The notes beneath the pieces were generated by a model. The model did no database searches and had not been told where the DNA came from. It was given only the letters and a program-made list of their open reading frames with translations. The translations under genes were made by a program, and so were the position numbers. This document shows, piece after piece, positions 1-12,574 of a stretch of DNA of 64,000 nucleotides. The first letter of the stretch is position 1; every line of letters starts with the position of its first letter. The DNA comes from Cucumis sativus (taxonomy: Eukaryota; Streptophyta; Magnoliopsida; Cucurbitales; Cucurbitaceae): positions 30,941,498 through 31,005,497 of the forward strand of contig NC_026660.2 in assembly GCF_000004075.3 (NCBI RefSeq). Direction: 5' to 3'.

Positions 1-65
1 ATGATACATTATTAAATATGTAGTGTCTAATCATAAAGAAAAAAGGAACAAAATTAGATGTGTTG

Positions 66-100
66 CAATACATACATACATACATACATACATACATAAT
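66..100. repeat. (CATA)n microsatellite
   Basis: About eight tandem copies of a CATA/TACA tetranucleotide lie about 1.4 kb upstream of the NAL1-like start codon. It is a simple repeat and probably polymorphic in length. Confidence 0.9.
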
Positions 101-105
101 GAAAT

Positions 106-145
106 GAGAGAGAGGAGAGGAGAGGAGAGGAGAGGAGAGGAGAGC
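106..145. repeat. (GGAGA)n purine repeat
   Basis: A pentanucleotide GGAGA repeat of roughly seven units directly follows the CATA repeat. GAGA-type tracts upstream of plant genes can bind BBR/BPC proteins. No such role is shown here. Confidence 0.85.
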
Positions 146-476
146 ACCGAGAAAAATGGGGTATGGTGGAAATAAAATAATAAAATGGGTTATAAGGGTG
201 TGCTACTTTTGGGGAGCAGATACAAAGGGGCCCTATTCTCCTCTCTATTTCCCATTCCCTCCTCCACCAATGACCAAACTTAATACTTAATGCCAATGGA
301 GCCATCCATCTCCATCCCATCCACTTTCCTAAACCCTAACTAATCTCATCCTCCATTTACACCCTTTCATACCCAAATTCAATTCTCCTCACATCAAACT
401 TTTAATCTTCTTTTTTTTTTCTACTCTCCAACTTTTAATCTTCTTTTTCTTTTATTTTCTTTTATTTTCTTTTATT

Positions 477-483
477 TATAAAA
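477..483 (+). promoter_or_regulatory. Candidate TATA box of the NAL1-like gene
   Basis: TATAAAA is followed at 500-522 by a pyrimidine-rich CA/CT stretch typical of plant transcription starts. It lies about 330 bp before the inferred 5'-UTR splice donor at 808. Confidence 0.45.
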
Positions 484-1461
484 CCAAAAAAAGAATCACA
501 CACACACACTCTCTCTCTCTCTTATTAGTTATTACTTTTTTTTTTTTATTTACTTATATTTTCTGGAATTTGGGACTCTCCAAACTTTCAATTTCAGAGA
601 ATGAGAATGTTATCACTATCCACCATCACCATGGTTTCATATTTTCTTCTTCAACCTTTAATTGCAGAAATAAGTGACTTTTTCCCTTTGACAAAGTGAT
701 TCTCATCTTCTGCATATTAATCTCCATAGGGATGATGCCAAATCTCTCTGCTACTGCTAGGGCATGAAAACCCTTCACTCCCACTCCTCCATCACTGCTG
801 CTGATCGGTGAGTTCTTTTCTTTTTGTTTCACTTTTCCCAGTTCCCCTCATATTTCTTTACCTAATTCATTCATTTTCTCATCCTTTAAACTCTTTCTCA
901 AATGGGTGTTTGCTGCCTGCATTTCCTGCCTCGCTTACATTCTCCACTCCCTCCCATTCTTCCCCGCCTCCTTCTAATTTTTAATTCTATTTCAAAACTC
1001 CTTTACTCATGGAAGCTTGAAGATTTCCCTATAGGTTTGTAAACACTACTAACCCAATTCCAACGTTTCTAATTACGATTTCGTTTCTCATCTTTTCTTT
1101 TACAGACTGTTTTATTAGACTCAGCCATTGTGAAAGTGGGCAACTTTGGGCTTCGCCTATTATCTTCTTTCTTGCATATGTTCATTTCTCAAATGTAATT
1201 CTGTAATGGTCTGCATTTTCCCTGACCGCATTTAGTTGAATTGGGAGGTTCAATTTGTTTGGATATTTGCACGCGGCATAGTTCTTTTTATACACGATTT
1301 CCCTTGTCTCTATGTTCTGTTACCACTGTTGAATGTATGCATCTGCAACGGGATCATCTTCTCTTTCTCTCTGTGCAATAACTTGAGTGGGATTTGATGC
1401 GGTGAATTTTCGTTTCTAAGAGGCCTTCGTTTTTCTCTCATAGTCATTGGAGAGCTGAAAG

Positions 1462-4400
1462 ATGGACAGGACAAGACTGGATTTAACTTTTCATCATTCA
1501 GTATCAACACAATCGGAGGAATCTGCCTTGGACTTGGAAAGGAACTATTGCAGTCATCTTCATTTGCCTTCATCAAGTCCATCACCCAGCCAATGTTTTG
1601 CTCCGGGTAGTCAGCTGTCTGAGACCAATGCTGCTTATTTTTCATGGCCCACTTCCAGCCGTTTAAACGACGCTGCAGAAGATAGAGCAAACTATTTTGG
1701 GAACCTTCAGAAAGGGGTACTTCCTGAAATTCTGGGCCGGCTGCCCACTGGGCAGCGAGCTACTACTTTGCTTGAGCTAATGACCATAAGGGCATTCCAT
1801 AGCAAGATCTTGCGTCGTTTTAGCCTTGGAACTGCAATAGGATTCCGAATCCAGAAGGGTATGTTGACAGATATCCCTGCTATTATTGTCTTTGTTGCAC
1901 GCAAAGTTCACAGGCAGTGGCTCAGTGATGTTCAATGTCTACCTGCTGCACTTGAGGTTGGAAGCTCAACATATCGAGTTTTTTTCAATTTTTTTTTTTT
2001 TTACCTCCGTTAGAGGTTGTTTACTGACCTTGGTACTAACCTTTAAAAAATCATTTTTGGTGCTAATAAATCATAGAAGGATCGCTAATACCTATACTTC
2101 ATGTGAGGCCCATAAATTTATTGGCCTTTAATATCTTTTCTAATTTTTGGTTGGTTCTTTCATTCTTTTCCTTCTCAATTTTCCCCAAAAATGATCACTG
2201 GGGTCAGGGACCTGGAGGTATATGGTGCGATGTTGACGTTGTTGAATTCTCGTATTATGGTGCTCCAGCAGCTACACCTAAAGAAGAAGTATACACAGAG
2301 CTTGTTGATGGCCTGAGGGGAAGCGATCCAACAATTGGTTCTGGTTCCCAGGTGCCTTTTCTCCCCCTTTTCAGAAAAGAAGAATTCTTGTATCCATGAT
2401 TGTTAACCGTCTAGGAAAATGGTTTTCATAGTTGGTTCGTTAAAGACACTTTCTGTATCTTATTTTCTTATTAAAGGATATGGCTGTTAGATTTAACGTA
2501 AAAACAAATATACTTTATCATTGGGGACACATTTTTTAGTACTTCATAGAATATGTGGCTGTTTATGGTTATCATTGAAGATACATATCTTTTAAAAAAA
2601 TCTAAAATACGTCTGTTTATTGGTATATTAGTACTTATTTATAGATAAAACATGTAGATTTAACATAAAAAGAAAATACACCTTACTAAAACACACACAA
2701 AGTGGCTATGACTTGAGCTAATACTTTTGTAAGGACTAAATCTGTAAAAGAACCCCCGCATTCTTAGGTTAAAATATTTTTCCGAAGTCGGGCCTAGGCA
2801 TGTCAGTTTTGTGAAAAAAATTCATAAATGTTTTTTTAGTGTGTCAGGCAGGTGTTCGTGTGTCCAGGCATATTCATGTCCAACACCCGTCAGACACACA
2901 CACTGCTAAAAAGAAAGTGTCCGTGCTTCATAGGTTCAAGTTTTCACTGGATGCTCTTGAGTAATTTGTACCTGGAATAAGATTGCTTTTGGATCAAACG
3001 ACTGTGTTTAGTTCAATATGAGGATGCTATCAAAGTTTCATAAGAATAAATAATGTTCATTGTAATAATGAATCAGTTTATTACGTCATTTTATATAAAA
3101 ATTAGGGGCATTTTCAAATATAGTAACACGAACCAAAATATATACAAAATTTAACAAAATTTCAGATTTTATCCGTGATAGACATTGATAGAATTTGAAA
3201 ATTTGCCATATTTTGAAAATATTTCAGCAGTTTGTCATTTACAATAATTTCTCTAAAATTTAAGTCTATATTTTTAATAAATGAATTTACTGCTATGGTA
3301 TCATAAGTTAATACATTCTTATCAAATTTCAATGTTGTAGCTTATTTAATATAATAATTATTATTATTGATAATACACAAATATCATTGATGTATGGGCT
3401 TGGAATTAATAGGACCCCTTTCCTTCTACCACCCTATCTCAAAGGAAAGGGGTCTCACTTGGTTAACTGGGAGATTGTGGGAAAATCTGTGAGGGGGAGG
3501 GGGAGGGGGATTGACATTTTAAGGTTATACAACAAACCCCTGTTGGGTAAATAGCTTTGGCGCTTTGCCCTTGAGCTCGAAGCCTTGTGGCAGAAGATTA
3601 TTGTGAGTAAACATGGTCCTACCTACACACCGTAACCCTTGGAAAGATATTTCTCTCCTTTTCCCATTTTATGTTGTGTGTTATGGGAGAAGGTAAGGGA
3701 ACGTTTTTTTATTGGAGGATCATTGGGTGGGGGATAAACCCCTCTCTTCGGCATTTCCTAGATTATACCATTTGTCTTCTTTGAAAAATTGCTTGGTGTC
3801 TGATGTTTTAGTTTGGTCTGGGAACTCTATCTCTTTCTTCTTTGGTTTCCTTCGTGCGTTGTCCAATAGGGAGTCGACAGATGTGGCTTCTCTTTTTTCC
3901 TTGATAGAGGGTTTTGACTTTAGAATGGGGAGATGGGATGTTCGGGTTTGGAGCCCTAATTCGACAATGGGCTTTTCTTGCTAGTCTTTCTTTAGGATTT
4001 TAGTTGACCCCTCTTCCACTGTTGAGTCAGTCTTCAATGTTTTATGGAGGTTAAAGATTCCTAAGTAAGTCAGGTTCTTTGTTTGGCAAGTTCGGCTTGG
4101 CGAGTGAACTCAATGGATAAGGTTTCGAGAAAGATGCTTTCATTAATGGGTCCTTTTTGTTGTATCCTATGTCGGAAGGCAGAGGAAAGCCTGCATCACT
4201 TTATCTGGAGTGTCCTTGTGCGAGATCGACTTGGATCCTTTTTTGCAGGAGGTTGAGGTTTCCTTGGCTTGCCAGAGAAACGTTTGAATGATGATCGGGG
4301 AATTCCTCCTTCAGCTGCCTTTCAGGGAGAAAGGGCGTTTTCTTTGGGGTGCTGGGGTGTGTGCTGTGACTTGGGATTTGTGAGGTGAGATAAACAATAG

Positions 4401-7400
4401 TATTTAGGGGCATGGAGAGTTTGGTCCTTGGTGATTCTCTTTGGACTTCGTTTTCATAGGTTTTTTGTAATTATTCAATAGGCAGTGTTTTACCTAGTTG
4501 GAAACTAGTGGGGTTCTCTTTTGGAGATTGTTTTTTTTGGATGCCCTTATATTCTTTCATTTTTTTTCTCAATTGTTTCTATAAAAAAATTATTTGACAT
4601 CATTATAAAACTATATTTTAGGCTGCTATTCTGGAACGATATTTCTATAATCATATATATGCATGCTGAAGGAAATGGAACGGTATCCTCGGTATCCTAC
4701 ATGATGAAACTACTCCGACAATGTCTTGTATATCTTGAAATTTATTATGACAAAAGCTGCTGCTGTTAGGAATGTTAGCCCAGTCTTTTATTAAAATGGG
4801 AAAACGGATTTGACCTGTCGTCAGATTTGCCCATTATGTACACAAAAATTCATAAATTGCAAGGAAAAATGAATAGTTTTATTAGCTATTGAATTTGGAG
4901 ATTTACTTCATCAGTAAAATTATTAAGAAATATCCTCCAAAGCTAGTGTGTGGCCACATTTTCCATCAACTTTATGCCAACTTTTACAGTAAACCTCTAG
5001 CTCCAACAGTTTGTAAACAATCTCACTCTATCACTATCAGAGTAGTTCAGAAATAAATTACCCAATGTAATCTAACGATACTGTGGTTTCATAAGGTATC
5101 GGCTACCTTTAAACACAGTGCACATAATGTTCTGATATTAAAGGTCACGTGTTAAAGTCTAGATGAATTTAAATCTCCAGTGGCAATGGCATGAAGATAC
5201 AATGTGATCTTAACCATTGAAGAAATGCTGTTGTTGCTGCTGCAACTTTTGTTTTACGAATAAAAGTTTTATTTTTCAAGATTCTTTATCAAAGTTGATA
5301 TAAAAAGCAAGTATGGTGATATTATTTTGTTAATCATTCGATGGCATTTGACCAAACCTCACATATCTTGAATCATGTGCACCGTTAATGAAGGTGGTTA
5401 TCCATTTGTCTCCCTTCCTCGTAGCTATCCTGAATCTTTTAGATTAGATGTTTTTAGTGGCAACTTTTGAGATAAAATAATCAAATACTTGTCCGCTTTT
5501 GAACCCCCTTGGACTGCTTGTCCGGATTCACTTAATTTCTTACTTCCTCATACCGTTCTCTATCAAAGGTTTTTTCTAGTATCCCATTTAAGATACTAGT
5601 TTGAATTGGAGTGTTTTTATTTTCTTTGTATAACTCATCTGATGTTGTAATTTTATTATTATCTATCATTTCTTGTATTATGAACATTAGACTATTTTCG
5701 TTATATCAATGAAAGGTATTTTTTTCCTGTTAAAAAAGTTCTCTTTTTTTAATGAAAAGAAATTTGTGCTTAATGAACTATTTCTGAAATGCCTTCGACT
5801 TACTGAAGATTCTAAAAGCTAATCTTTCCCAAATCATTGAAATGTCTTTGGTTAGTGACATCTTGTTCTTGCAATGATTTTATTTAGCAACTGATCGGTA
5901 CTGATGATTTCTGTGAATTTAAGGCAGACGTTCCTACCTTCTTTTTGAAGGAAAAAGTTCCTCAAGGATTCATTAGGCAATGGAAAAAAGTTCTATTCCC
6001 AGTGTTTATACTATTCATGTGTCTACTTCAAGACCTTCATTTTTTTTTTTCTAATTAGATCTAATGCAAACGTTCATACCTTTCATTTTAAAGTATGTCG
6101 TGCTACACTTTCCAAACCACCGGACATATGAATAAATCAAGTGGTAGTTGGACTGTAGTAGCCTAGTAGGCCGGTCATATTTTGAAAGCCATATCTTTTT
6201 CAGAATAGTAGTCATGTTGACTACACTTTGCTTGAATTTCTTATTGACTATGTTTGATTGCGTTTCTTAGTTACATTTCTTAGCTTGTGGTAATTGATAT
6301 TATGTACTGACTTCGCTTTGTAGGTTGCTAGCCAAGAAACTTATGGGACTTTGGGTGCAATTGTAAAAAGCCGGACAGGAACCCGGCAAGTTGGTTTCCT
6401 TACAAACCGGCATGTTGCAGTTGATTTAGACTACCCTAGTCAGAAAATGTTTCATCCCTTGCCTCCCAGCCTTGGACCTGGTGTATACCTGGGTGCTGTG
6501 GAGAGAGCAACGTCTTTTATCACAGATGATGTCTGGTATGGCATCTTTGCTGGAACAAATCCAGGTAATAAAAATAGTGTATTTTGACTTACACCTCGGT
6601 GTGCATGAAATTTTGCTCTTCTATCTTTTTTAGTGTAGTGGTTTAGATCGCTGCTACACCATGGTTGCTGAAATCCAAAATTTGTACAAGTTATTTAATA
6701 TAGATTTCCCGATCATATCTTAGAGGGCCATCGTGAGTTGTACAACAATCTCTCTCTGTTTCCTTCCATCTTCTCTTATAAAATTTATGCAAGTTATTTT
6801 ATTCAGTGTTTCCTTTCACCATTTTTTTTTTGTGACATGATATCGATACCTTACATAAATATGACAGCAGGTCACTTAAACAATAACTTCATTAACACTA
6901 AGCCATGTTCTTCTCTTCATTTAAAACCTATGAGCATGTGTTTAATTGATTTTATGGCAGTCGAAGGCTATCATTAATTAATTGGAATAATTTGGCTGCT
7001 GCTTTGGTTTGAGTGTTGACTTTCATCTTGTTTCGAGACTGTTTTACTGGTATGTATATTATATGATGAACTCTTTGCATATACAATGCCATTTGCAGAA
7101 ACATTTGTGCGAGCTGATGGAGCATTCATTCCATTTGCTGAAGATTTTAACATGAATAACGTCGTTACATTTGTAAAAGGGGTTGGTGAGGTTGGTGATG
7201 TCAACAAAATAGACCTGCAATCCCCAATCAACAGCCTTATTGGACGAAAGGTGATCAAGGTTGGAAGAAGTTCAGGTTTGACCAGAGGGACTATAATGGC
7301 ATACGCCCTCGAGTATAACGACGTAAAAGGGATTTGTTTCTTCACTGACTTTCTTGTTGTTGGAGATGACCAACAGACATTTGACCTTGAAGGTGACAGT

Positions 7401-10084
7401 GGAAGCCTTATTCTTTTAACTGGTCAGGATGAGGAAAAGCCACGTCCAGTTGGGATTATCTGGGGAGGAACAGCTAATCGAGGTCGACTGAAATTGAAAG
7501 TTGGTCAGCCACCAGAGAATTGGACCAGTGGAGTTGATCTTGGACGCCTTCTTGATCTCCTTGAGCTCGATCTTATTACTACAAATGATGGTTTGCAAGG
7601 TTTGGTTATCTAAACCAATTATTTGAGCCATTTTAGACTTATGGTTATTTTTTAAATTTTACAGCGTTTTTTTAACAATCTCTTGCCTGTGTTGATTGTT
7701 GATCGTGATAAAGCCGATGAAGTTTTGGTATTTGATCAAATTATCACAGAAATAGTTGAGGTAGTCTTGTTCAAGTCATATACATTAAGTTTTTAAGTTT
7801 TATCCCACATATATGTAGTTCTGGTCTGATGTCTAGGGTTTGACCTTGGATGGTAGATAACCCCATTTGGTTGGGGACAGAAAACCTAGACCAAATGGGA
7901 CTAGTATATGTAAGGTATATACCCTTTTTATTAATAACCATAAGAAAACTTTTCCTTGATGTATGAAATGAAAGAAAGAAGTTCAAAGATACAAACTTCT
8001 CATAATTGCCGAAGAATAAACAAAAATAAAAAGGATTACTAGAAGCTAAAAAGGTACCAAAACAAAATAAGGGAACCGAGAACAGCCAACTAACAGCAGT
8101 AAAAGCAGAAAAAACTCTTAAAGAGATATAGAAAAAAGCTGAAAATTTATTGGGAAGGTCCTCAAACCATTGAAGCTTCAAACAGAAACAACACAAAGCA
8201 GCTTAAAACATCACGCCAGAAAAGAAAGAAAAAGCAGCAACTGCCCAGGAGAAACGCACTAATAACAGAAGGCCAAAGAAGAAAACAAACAACGAAGAGC
8301 TGTATCAACTCCAAACTCAACTCTGAAGAAAACTACAAGAAGCAACAACTTCACCCAAAAACTAAAAATCAATGAGCAAAACAAACGACAGACAACCACT
8401 ATTTCCCAGCCATAGACAAATGCACTCCAAGAAGAAAAGAACAAAACCAATGGCCGAAATCCCAACATAAATGATCTCATATATTTCAATGCCACATTTC
8501 CTTAGGAAGGAAGGCAACTTTTCGTTTTCATCTAATGTGTTGATGAGGGGGAGAGAAGGCTGGGTTCTTCAAAGGTGAATTAGGAGTTTCAAAATCTTCA
8601 TGATAATGAGCTTCATCAAACACCTTTCCATGGCCTTTAACAATTGGAAAATTGAACTCCAAATCATTGCTATTAAGATTTAAAATGGAATTCTTGTCTG
8701 ACTTATCTTCATCCAAAAAATCTGACTTTTTGATGACCCCATTTGTTGAGTCAATAAAGGCCTTAGAAAGAATGTTATTCATGTTGAAGGGTAAAAGATT
8801 GGTTGGGAATTGGGATACTGAAGGCTCTTTATTTGAATAAGAATTAAAAAGGCCCAGAAAATGGAAGAAAAGAAAATTGAGGGTGCATCTCTCTTCAATT
8901 AAATCATAATTTTTTTCCTATAAAAAAATTATAATTTTGGGCTTTGTCTCACACTGAATTTGGAAAAGTATAAATCTTCTTATTTATTATTGTCTTTATT
9001 GAAGTTTATTCACTTATTGTTCATAAAAATTATTAAATATCTTAATAGGATTAGCATGAAAAACCAATATATAACAAAGGATGAATTTTCTGTTTTTGAC
9101 ATTTAGTACCGAGTGAGGGGCTTGGGGATTTTTTTCATGGGAAACCCAAATAGTTTTAGGGGCTTCTTGAGGAAATCAAGCAAGGGATGGGGTTAACTCC
9201 CTGTTCATGCCCTGCCCTAATCCCACACGCATGGATGAATATCCACCAGTTGTTTGTTTACAAGTCAAAGTCATTGTGATATAAACCCTGTTCTTTGGAA
9301 GTCATGGTTTTCTTATGGGTTTCAAATCAATGGAGGAAATCTTCATGTGTGGGTTATCTGGTTTTGCATTTTCTTGATTGATCCATCTGTCATAAATTTT
9401 CTCTAGTATGTTGGCATCATAATTTGCACATGATAGGAATAGTTGTGTAGACAGAAAACGATTGCTCATTTAGAAGTGTGGTAACGATGTTAACTGTGCC
9501 GTAGCCCAGGAACCTTCCGTATGCACCCATGAAATAATTAGATGCAAAGAAGTTGTTGAAACTTGAAAGCTTTTTGGGTCTGGCAAACATTTTATATCAA
9601 TCATTCCTTTCTGACTTGGGTTTTTTCATCCCATTTTTTGACTAATTAAGCTGCAGTGCATGAACAAAGGAATAATTCAGTTGGAGGGATTGATTCTACT
9701 GTTGCGGAGTCCTGTCTTGATCGGATACCGTTAAAATATAGACTTAAAGAGAACTCTGAGCTACTCGGTTTAAGTGTCCAGCAAATTTCTCCTGAAGGTG
9801 AATCCTCTCAGGGGATGATCTCACCTTTTAAGCATGCCTTTCAAATAGAAAATGGATTTGAGGTGACTCCAAGCATCGAACTCCAATTCATACCAAGATT
9901 AACCAGCAACTCTCCACTGGATCAGAAGAACGAACAAATCCAAGAGTTGAAAAATCTGTCTGCCCTGAGGAATGGCTATGATAGTGAGGTATCGGTTTCA
10001 CTGCAGTTGGGTGAGCATGAGCCAGAGGCAAAGAGAAGGAAGCACTTGGATTGTCTTTCAAGTATCAAAGAGTCATCTTCATGA
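1462..10084 (+). CDS. NAL1: NARROW LEAF 1 (NAL1)-like trypsin-type serine protease
   Basis: Five coding exons join in frame: 1462-1956, 2208-2351, 6324-6564, 7099-7599 and 9657-10084, giving 602 residues, the usual family length. The catalytic triad is visible: His243 in TNRHVAV, Asp300 in RADGAF and Ser394 in LEGDSGSL. The spacing matches that known for rice NAL1. The C-terminus has a basic nuclear-localisation-like motif (AKRRKH) and, just before it, VSLQLG, which resembles part of an EAR motif. In rice NAL1 controls leaf width, vein number and auxin-related growth, and acts in the nucleus and cytoplasm; the plant-specific role here is inferred from homology. The start is the first ATG of the long open exon, preceded by a likely 5'-UTR acceptor. 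Intron 2 (about 4 kb) holds a LINE fragment and intron 4 another retroelement remnant. The open frame and triad suggest a functional gene. Confidence 0.93.
3120..3260. mobile_element. Possible short nonautonomous repeat (MITE-like) in NAL1-like intron 2
   Basis: An AT-rich segment has roughly complementary edge words (GGCATTTTCAAATATAGTAA near 3110-3130, and TTTGAAAATATTTC plus TTGTCATTTAC near 3210-3245). Its texture resembles dispersed plant MITEs. No target-site duplication was confirmed, so this is weak. Confidence 0.25.
3413..3454. repeat. 13-bp perfect inverted repeat (stem-loop)
   Basis: GACCCCTTTCCTT at 3413-3425 is the exact reverse complement of 3442-3454, with a 16-base loop between. 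It sits just left of the LINE fragment in NAL1-like intron 2. Confidence 0.8.
3480..4590 (+). mobile_element. L1-type LINE 3' fragment
   Basis: This is a plus-strand remnant of the end of a LINE reverse-transcriptase ORF. The readable stretch at about 3712-3984 has GDKPLSSAFPRLYHLSS, typical of the C-terminal zf-RVT part of plant L1-type elements. Around 4150-4230 comes a cysteine motif (LCRKAEESLHHF). The copy ends near 4540-4590 with a CTTTCATTTTTTTTCTCAATT tail word of the same kind as at 55720-55755, 21831-21845 and 61069-61085. It has several stops and frameshifts and is a 5'-truncated dead copy inside intron 2 of the NAL1-like gene. Confidence 0.75.
7921..8850 (-). mobile_element. Retroelement remnant, probably LINE-related, minus strand
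   Basis: This lies in intron 4 of the NAL1-like gene. On the minus strand a non-host-like open stretch (about 8528-8782, beginning MNNILSKAFIDST) is followed by T-rich, low-complexity sequence. It ends near 7921-7975 in a TTTCATTTCATACATCAAGG tail like the LINE 3' ends elsewhere in the window. No conserved enzyme domain is recognisable, so the LINE call rests on the tail and the layout. Confidence 0.35.
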
Positions 10085-12574
10085 GTGAGAAATAAGATTA
10101 TAGATTCAATTTGGTACTGAAAATTGAAATAAGTTGAACTGGTTATATCTCCGTATTGGGTTTGGATCATTTTGCCACCTATTTAGCTGTAAAAATTGGG
10201 ACTGCCATATTATAAAGATTGAAGCCTCAAGATGAGAGAGTTGCCATTCTTTTAAATGTTCTGTGCAGTGAAAGGTTTGAGGTTAGTTTTCATTTCATAC
10301 AACATATTATGGAAGAAGAGTATCTATGCCGGTCCACAGCATCTAACTTCCAATTTACCTGGACCAACTAGGCTGTTGAAGATAGCTACTTTCTGGGGGG
10401 AGAAAAAGTTCACATATATATATAAAGTTATATAAAGTTATCAGAAGCAAAAATGAAAAATGTAACAATATATTTGGAACCCAATAAAAGAGTCCCCTTT
10501 CCGATAAGGTTAATGTTGCTTCTTCTTCTGAATTGTTATTTTATAGCCATTCTTTATAATGTGTTGGTTTTGTCGTTGAAGGTGTGGTGTATTGATGTTC
10601 ATTTCAAACCTCTGTCTTATGTGTTAGAAAAACATGTGATTACAGCTAAATCATGACAAAATTTGTGACCAAGTATAGAAAAACACGACCAGATTAGCCC
10701 ATGATATGCGATCACGTTAGTGGGAGCTGATAATTCTCAATATATAACGTTCAACTAATATCTGATAAATTGATGGACAAAGATTGCTACCGGGGAGATT
10801 ACCATTATGCGTATAGAAGAAACGATGAGAACTTGAAAAAAAAAAAAAAAAGCATAGATGATGCAGTAGTAAGCACGTAGCATATTATATTTGTCTCTAG
10901 GAAAAATGCCCATGGATAATTATTCACTCTAAATAGATTAGAAATGAAATGACATTTGGGGTTCTGGATTATAGTGCATCCCCTCCCCACCAGCTACGCT
11001 TGGATACCAATGTTAATTAACGAAAGATTAGTCAACTCTTTGATCTTTCATAACACGTTACAGAGGCATGTGAATTGACAGTAGCAATCAAAGATTAATT
11101 GTTTATGTTCAAATGGGAAAAAAAAGAAAAAAAAAAAAGATGTTTGTTGTCTGTTGCCTGTTACGTGTTTGTCTATTGTCTGCTGTCATTTCATGGAATT
11201 TTCAAATACCAAAAACGACACGAAATTATTAAGACAGAAAAAACATCTTCTTAATCTCAAAGGCCAAACCAGATTCCGAACACGCACCAACCTCATATTT
11301 CATGCCACTACCCTTGTAACCCTGCTGGCTTCGAAACATTTTTCAATTTCTGCAACAGCTGATTGCTTATTCACATGGATCGCCACTAAATCACACCACC
11401 ATATAAATACAGCTACGGTCATACATCTACTCATAATTGAGTTTTGTATATCACCTCACCAATTAAACAATATGCTGGTAATGGGATTGGACAAGACGCT
11501 CATTGGTCAGCAGAAAATAGCTGTAAACCACACCAGAAAACTGCATTATATATAAACTACTCTTTAACCTCCGTCCCAACTCCCAAGTACAAGGATAGAC
11601 GAGAGAGCCGCGAGAAAGCTTTGGATCTGTTGTAATTTGTTTGCATCTCTCCTTCTGTGTGTCTGTAACGATGTGTTGGTTTGAGAGGTTGAAGCTGCCA
11701 GCATGATCTGAGGAACGCTAAAACATTTGGTTAAAGATTGGTTTCTTCCATCAGGTCATCTTGCAGCTTCAATCACTCAATCACCAACAACACTAATGGT
11801 ATCGGCCATTGCATGCACCCTTCAAAGAATATTGCCCTTGCTCCCCACACAGTCCACAAAACCAACTTTTTCAGATAAGTCAATCCTATTCGTAACCTCC
11901 TTTAGTATTGCTTTTGGAAGATTTTCCTCTTTTGTCACAATTGTCTAGTAAACACACATGCATTTGAATCACTTCGGCTTCTGATTATGCTCATTCTCAA
12001 ATCTTTGGTAAGTCAATCTTATTCATTCTGGACACACTACTAATAAGCAGGCGGAAAGCTATTGATAAACCCACCTCATGTTATGTTCCTCATCATTTTC
12101 CTCATCTTCAACCAACTTCTCTAGTAATCAATTCATCTCAAATCTGCTAAGGAGAATGTTGAATAAGAACGATACAGAAAGTGCCTCACAATATAGTTTT
12201 TACTCTTCAAATTGGCATATACATGTATATTCATGTACTTCATTTGCATTTGGGATTAAGTTGATTGTTGACCCTTGTCTTATGATCAATTCATGTCCAG
12301 TACGGAAGTATGGATACTGCTCGCTTCTAAAGAGATACATGAATACATTGTTTGAATGTCGCTGTTAGTTATCAAAAGGATAACAGCTACAATCCATCCT
12401 ATCTTTTCAGTTGTCATATTAGCTAGAGATGTGCCATCTACATATGTGAGGCCATCAATTCGGATAAGAACTTGGCAAATATTAACTGGTAAGACTTCAA
12501 TTTCATACACAAAGCATACATTAGTATTTGGTAAACAAGGCAAATAATGGTCTGGCCTAAAAATCAATATCCGT
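10085..12574. other. Intergenic region between convergent NAL1-like and cytochrome c6A genes
   Basis: This holds the two 3' flanks. TATATATAA-like words occur at 10417-10430, 11402-11409 and 11544-11552, but no gene clearly follows them. On the minus strand, 12286-12567 is open for about 93 codons and reads like protein (CFVYEIEVLPVNICQVLIRI). A shorter coding-like minus stretch lies near 11830-11940 (NRIDLSEKVGFVDCVG). I recognise neither. They could be a decayed gene, transposon remnants or c6A 3'-UTR. Confidence 0.4.

Larger units (their letters stand above)
1..1461 (+). other. Upstream region and 5' leader of the NAL1-like gene
   Basis: No convincing protein gene is visible here. The far left has two microsatellites, described separately. 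A TATAAAA at 477-483 is followed by short CA and CT runs at about 500-522, a common layout for a plant core promoter. A 5'-UTR intron is plausible, with a donor at 808 (GTGAG) and an acceptor ending at 1443 (TAG). It would place a short leader exon (1444-1461) next to the start codon at 1462. The intron is inferred from splice signals only. Confidence 0.5.

Noticed and set aside
54-320. 88-residue minus-strand open frame over the tetranucleotide repeats
   Set aside because: It is mostly translated microsatellite (YVCMYVCMYV), with no family features.
11154-11635. Open frames of 133 and 63 residues with TATA-like words nearby
   Set aside because: No recognisable domain, no splice partner and no homologue that I know.
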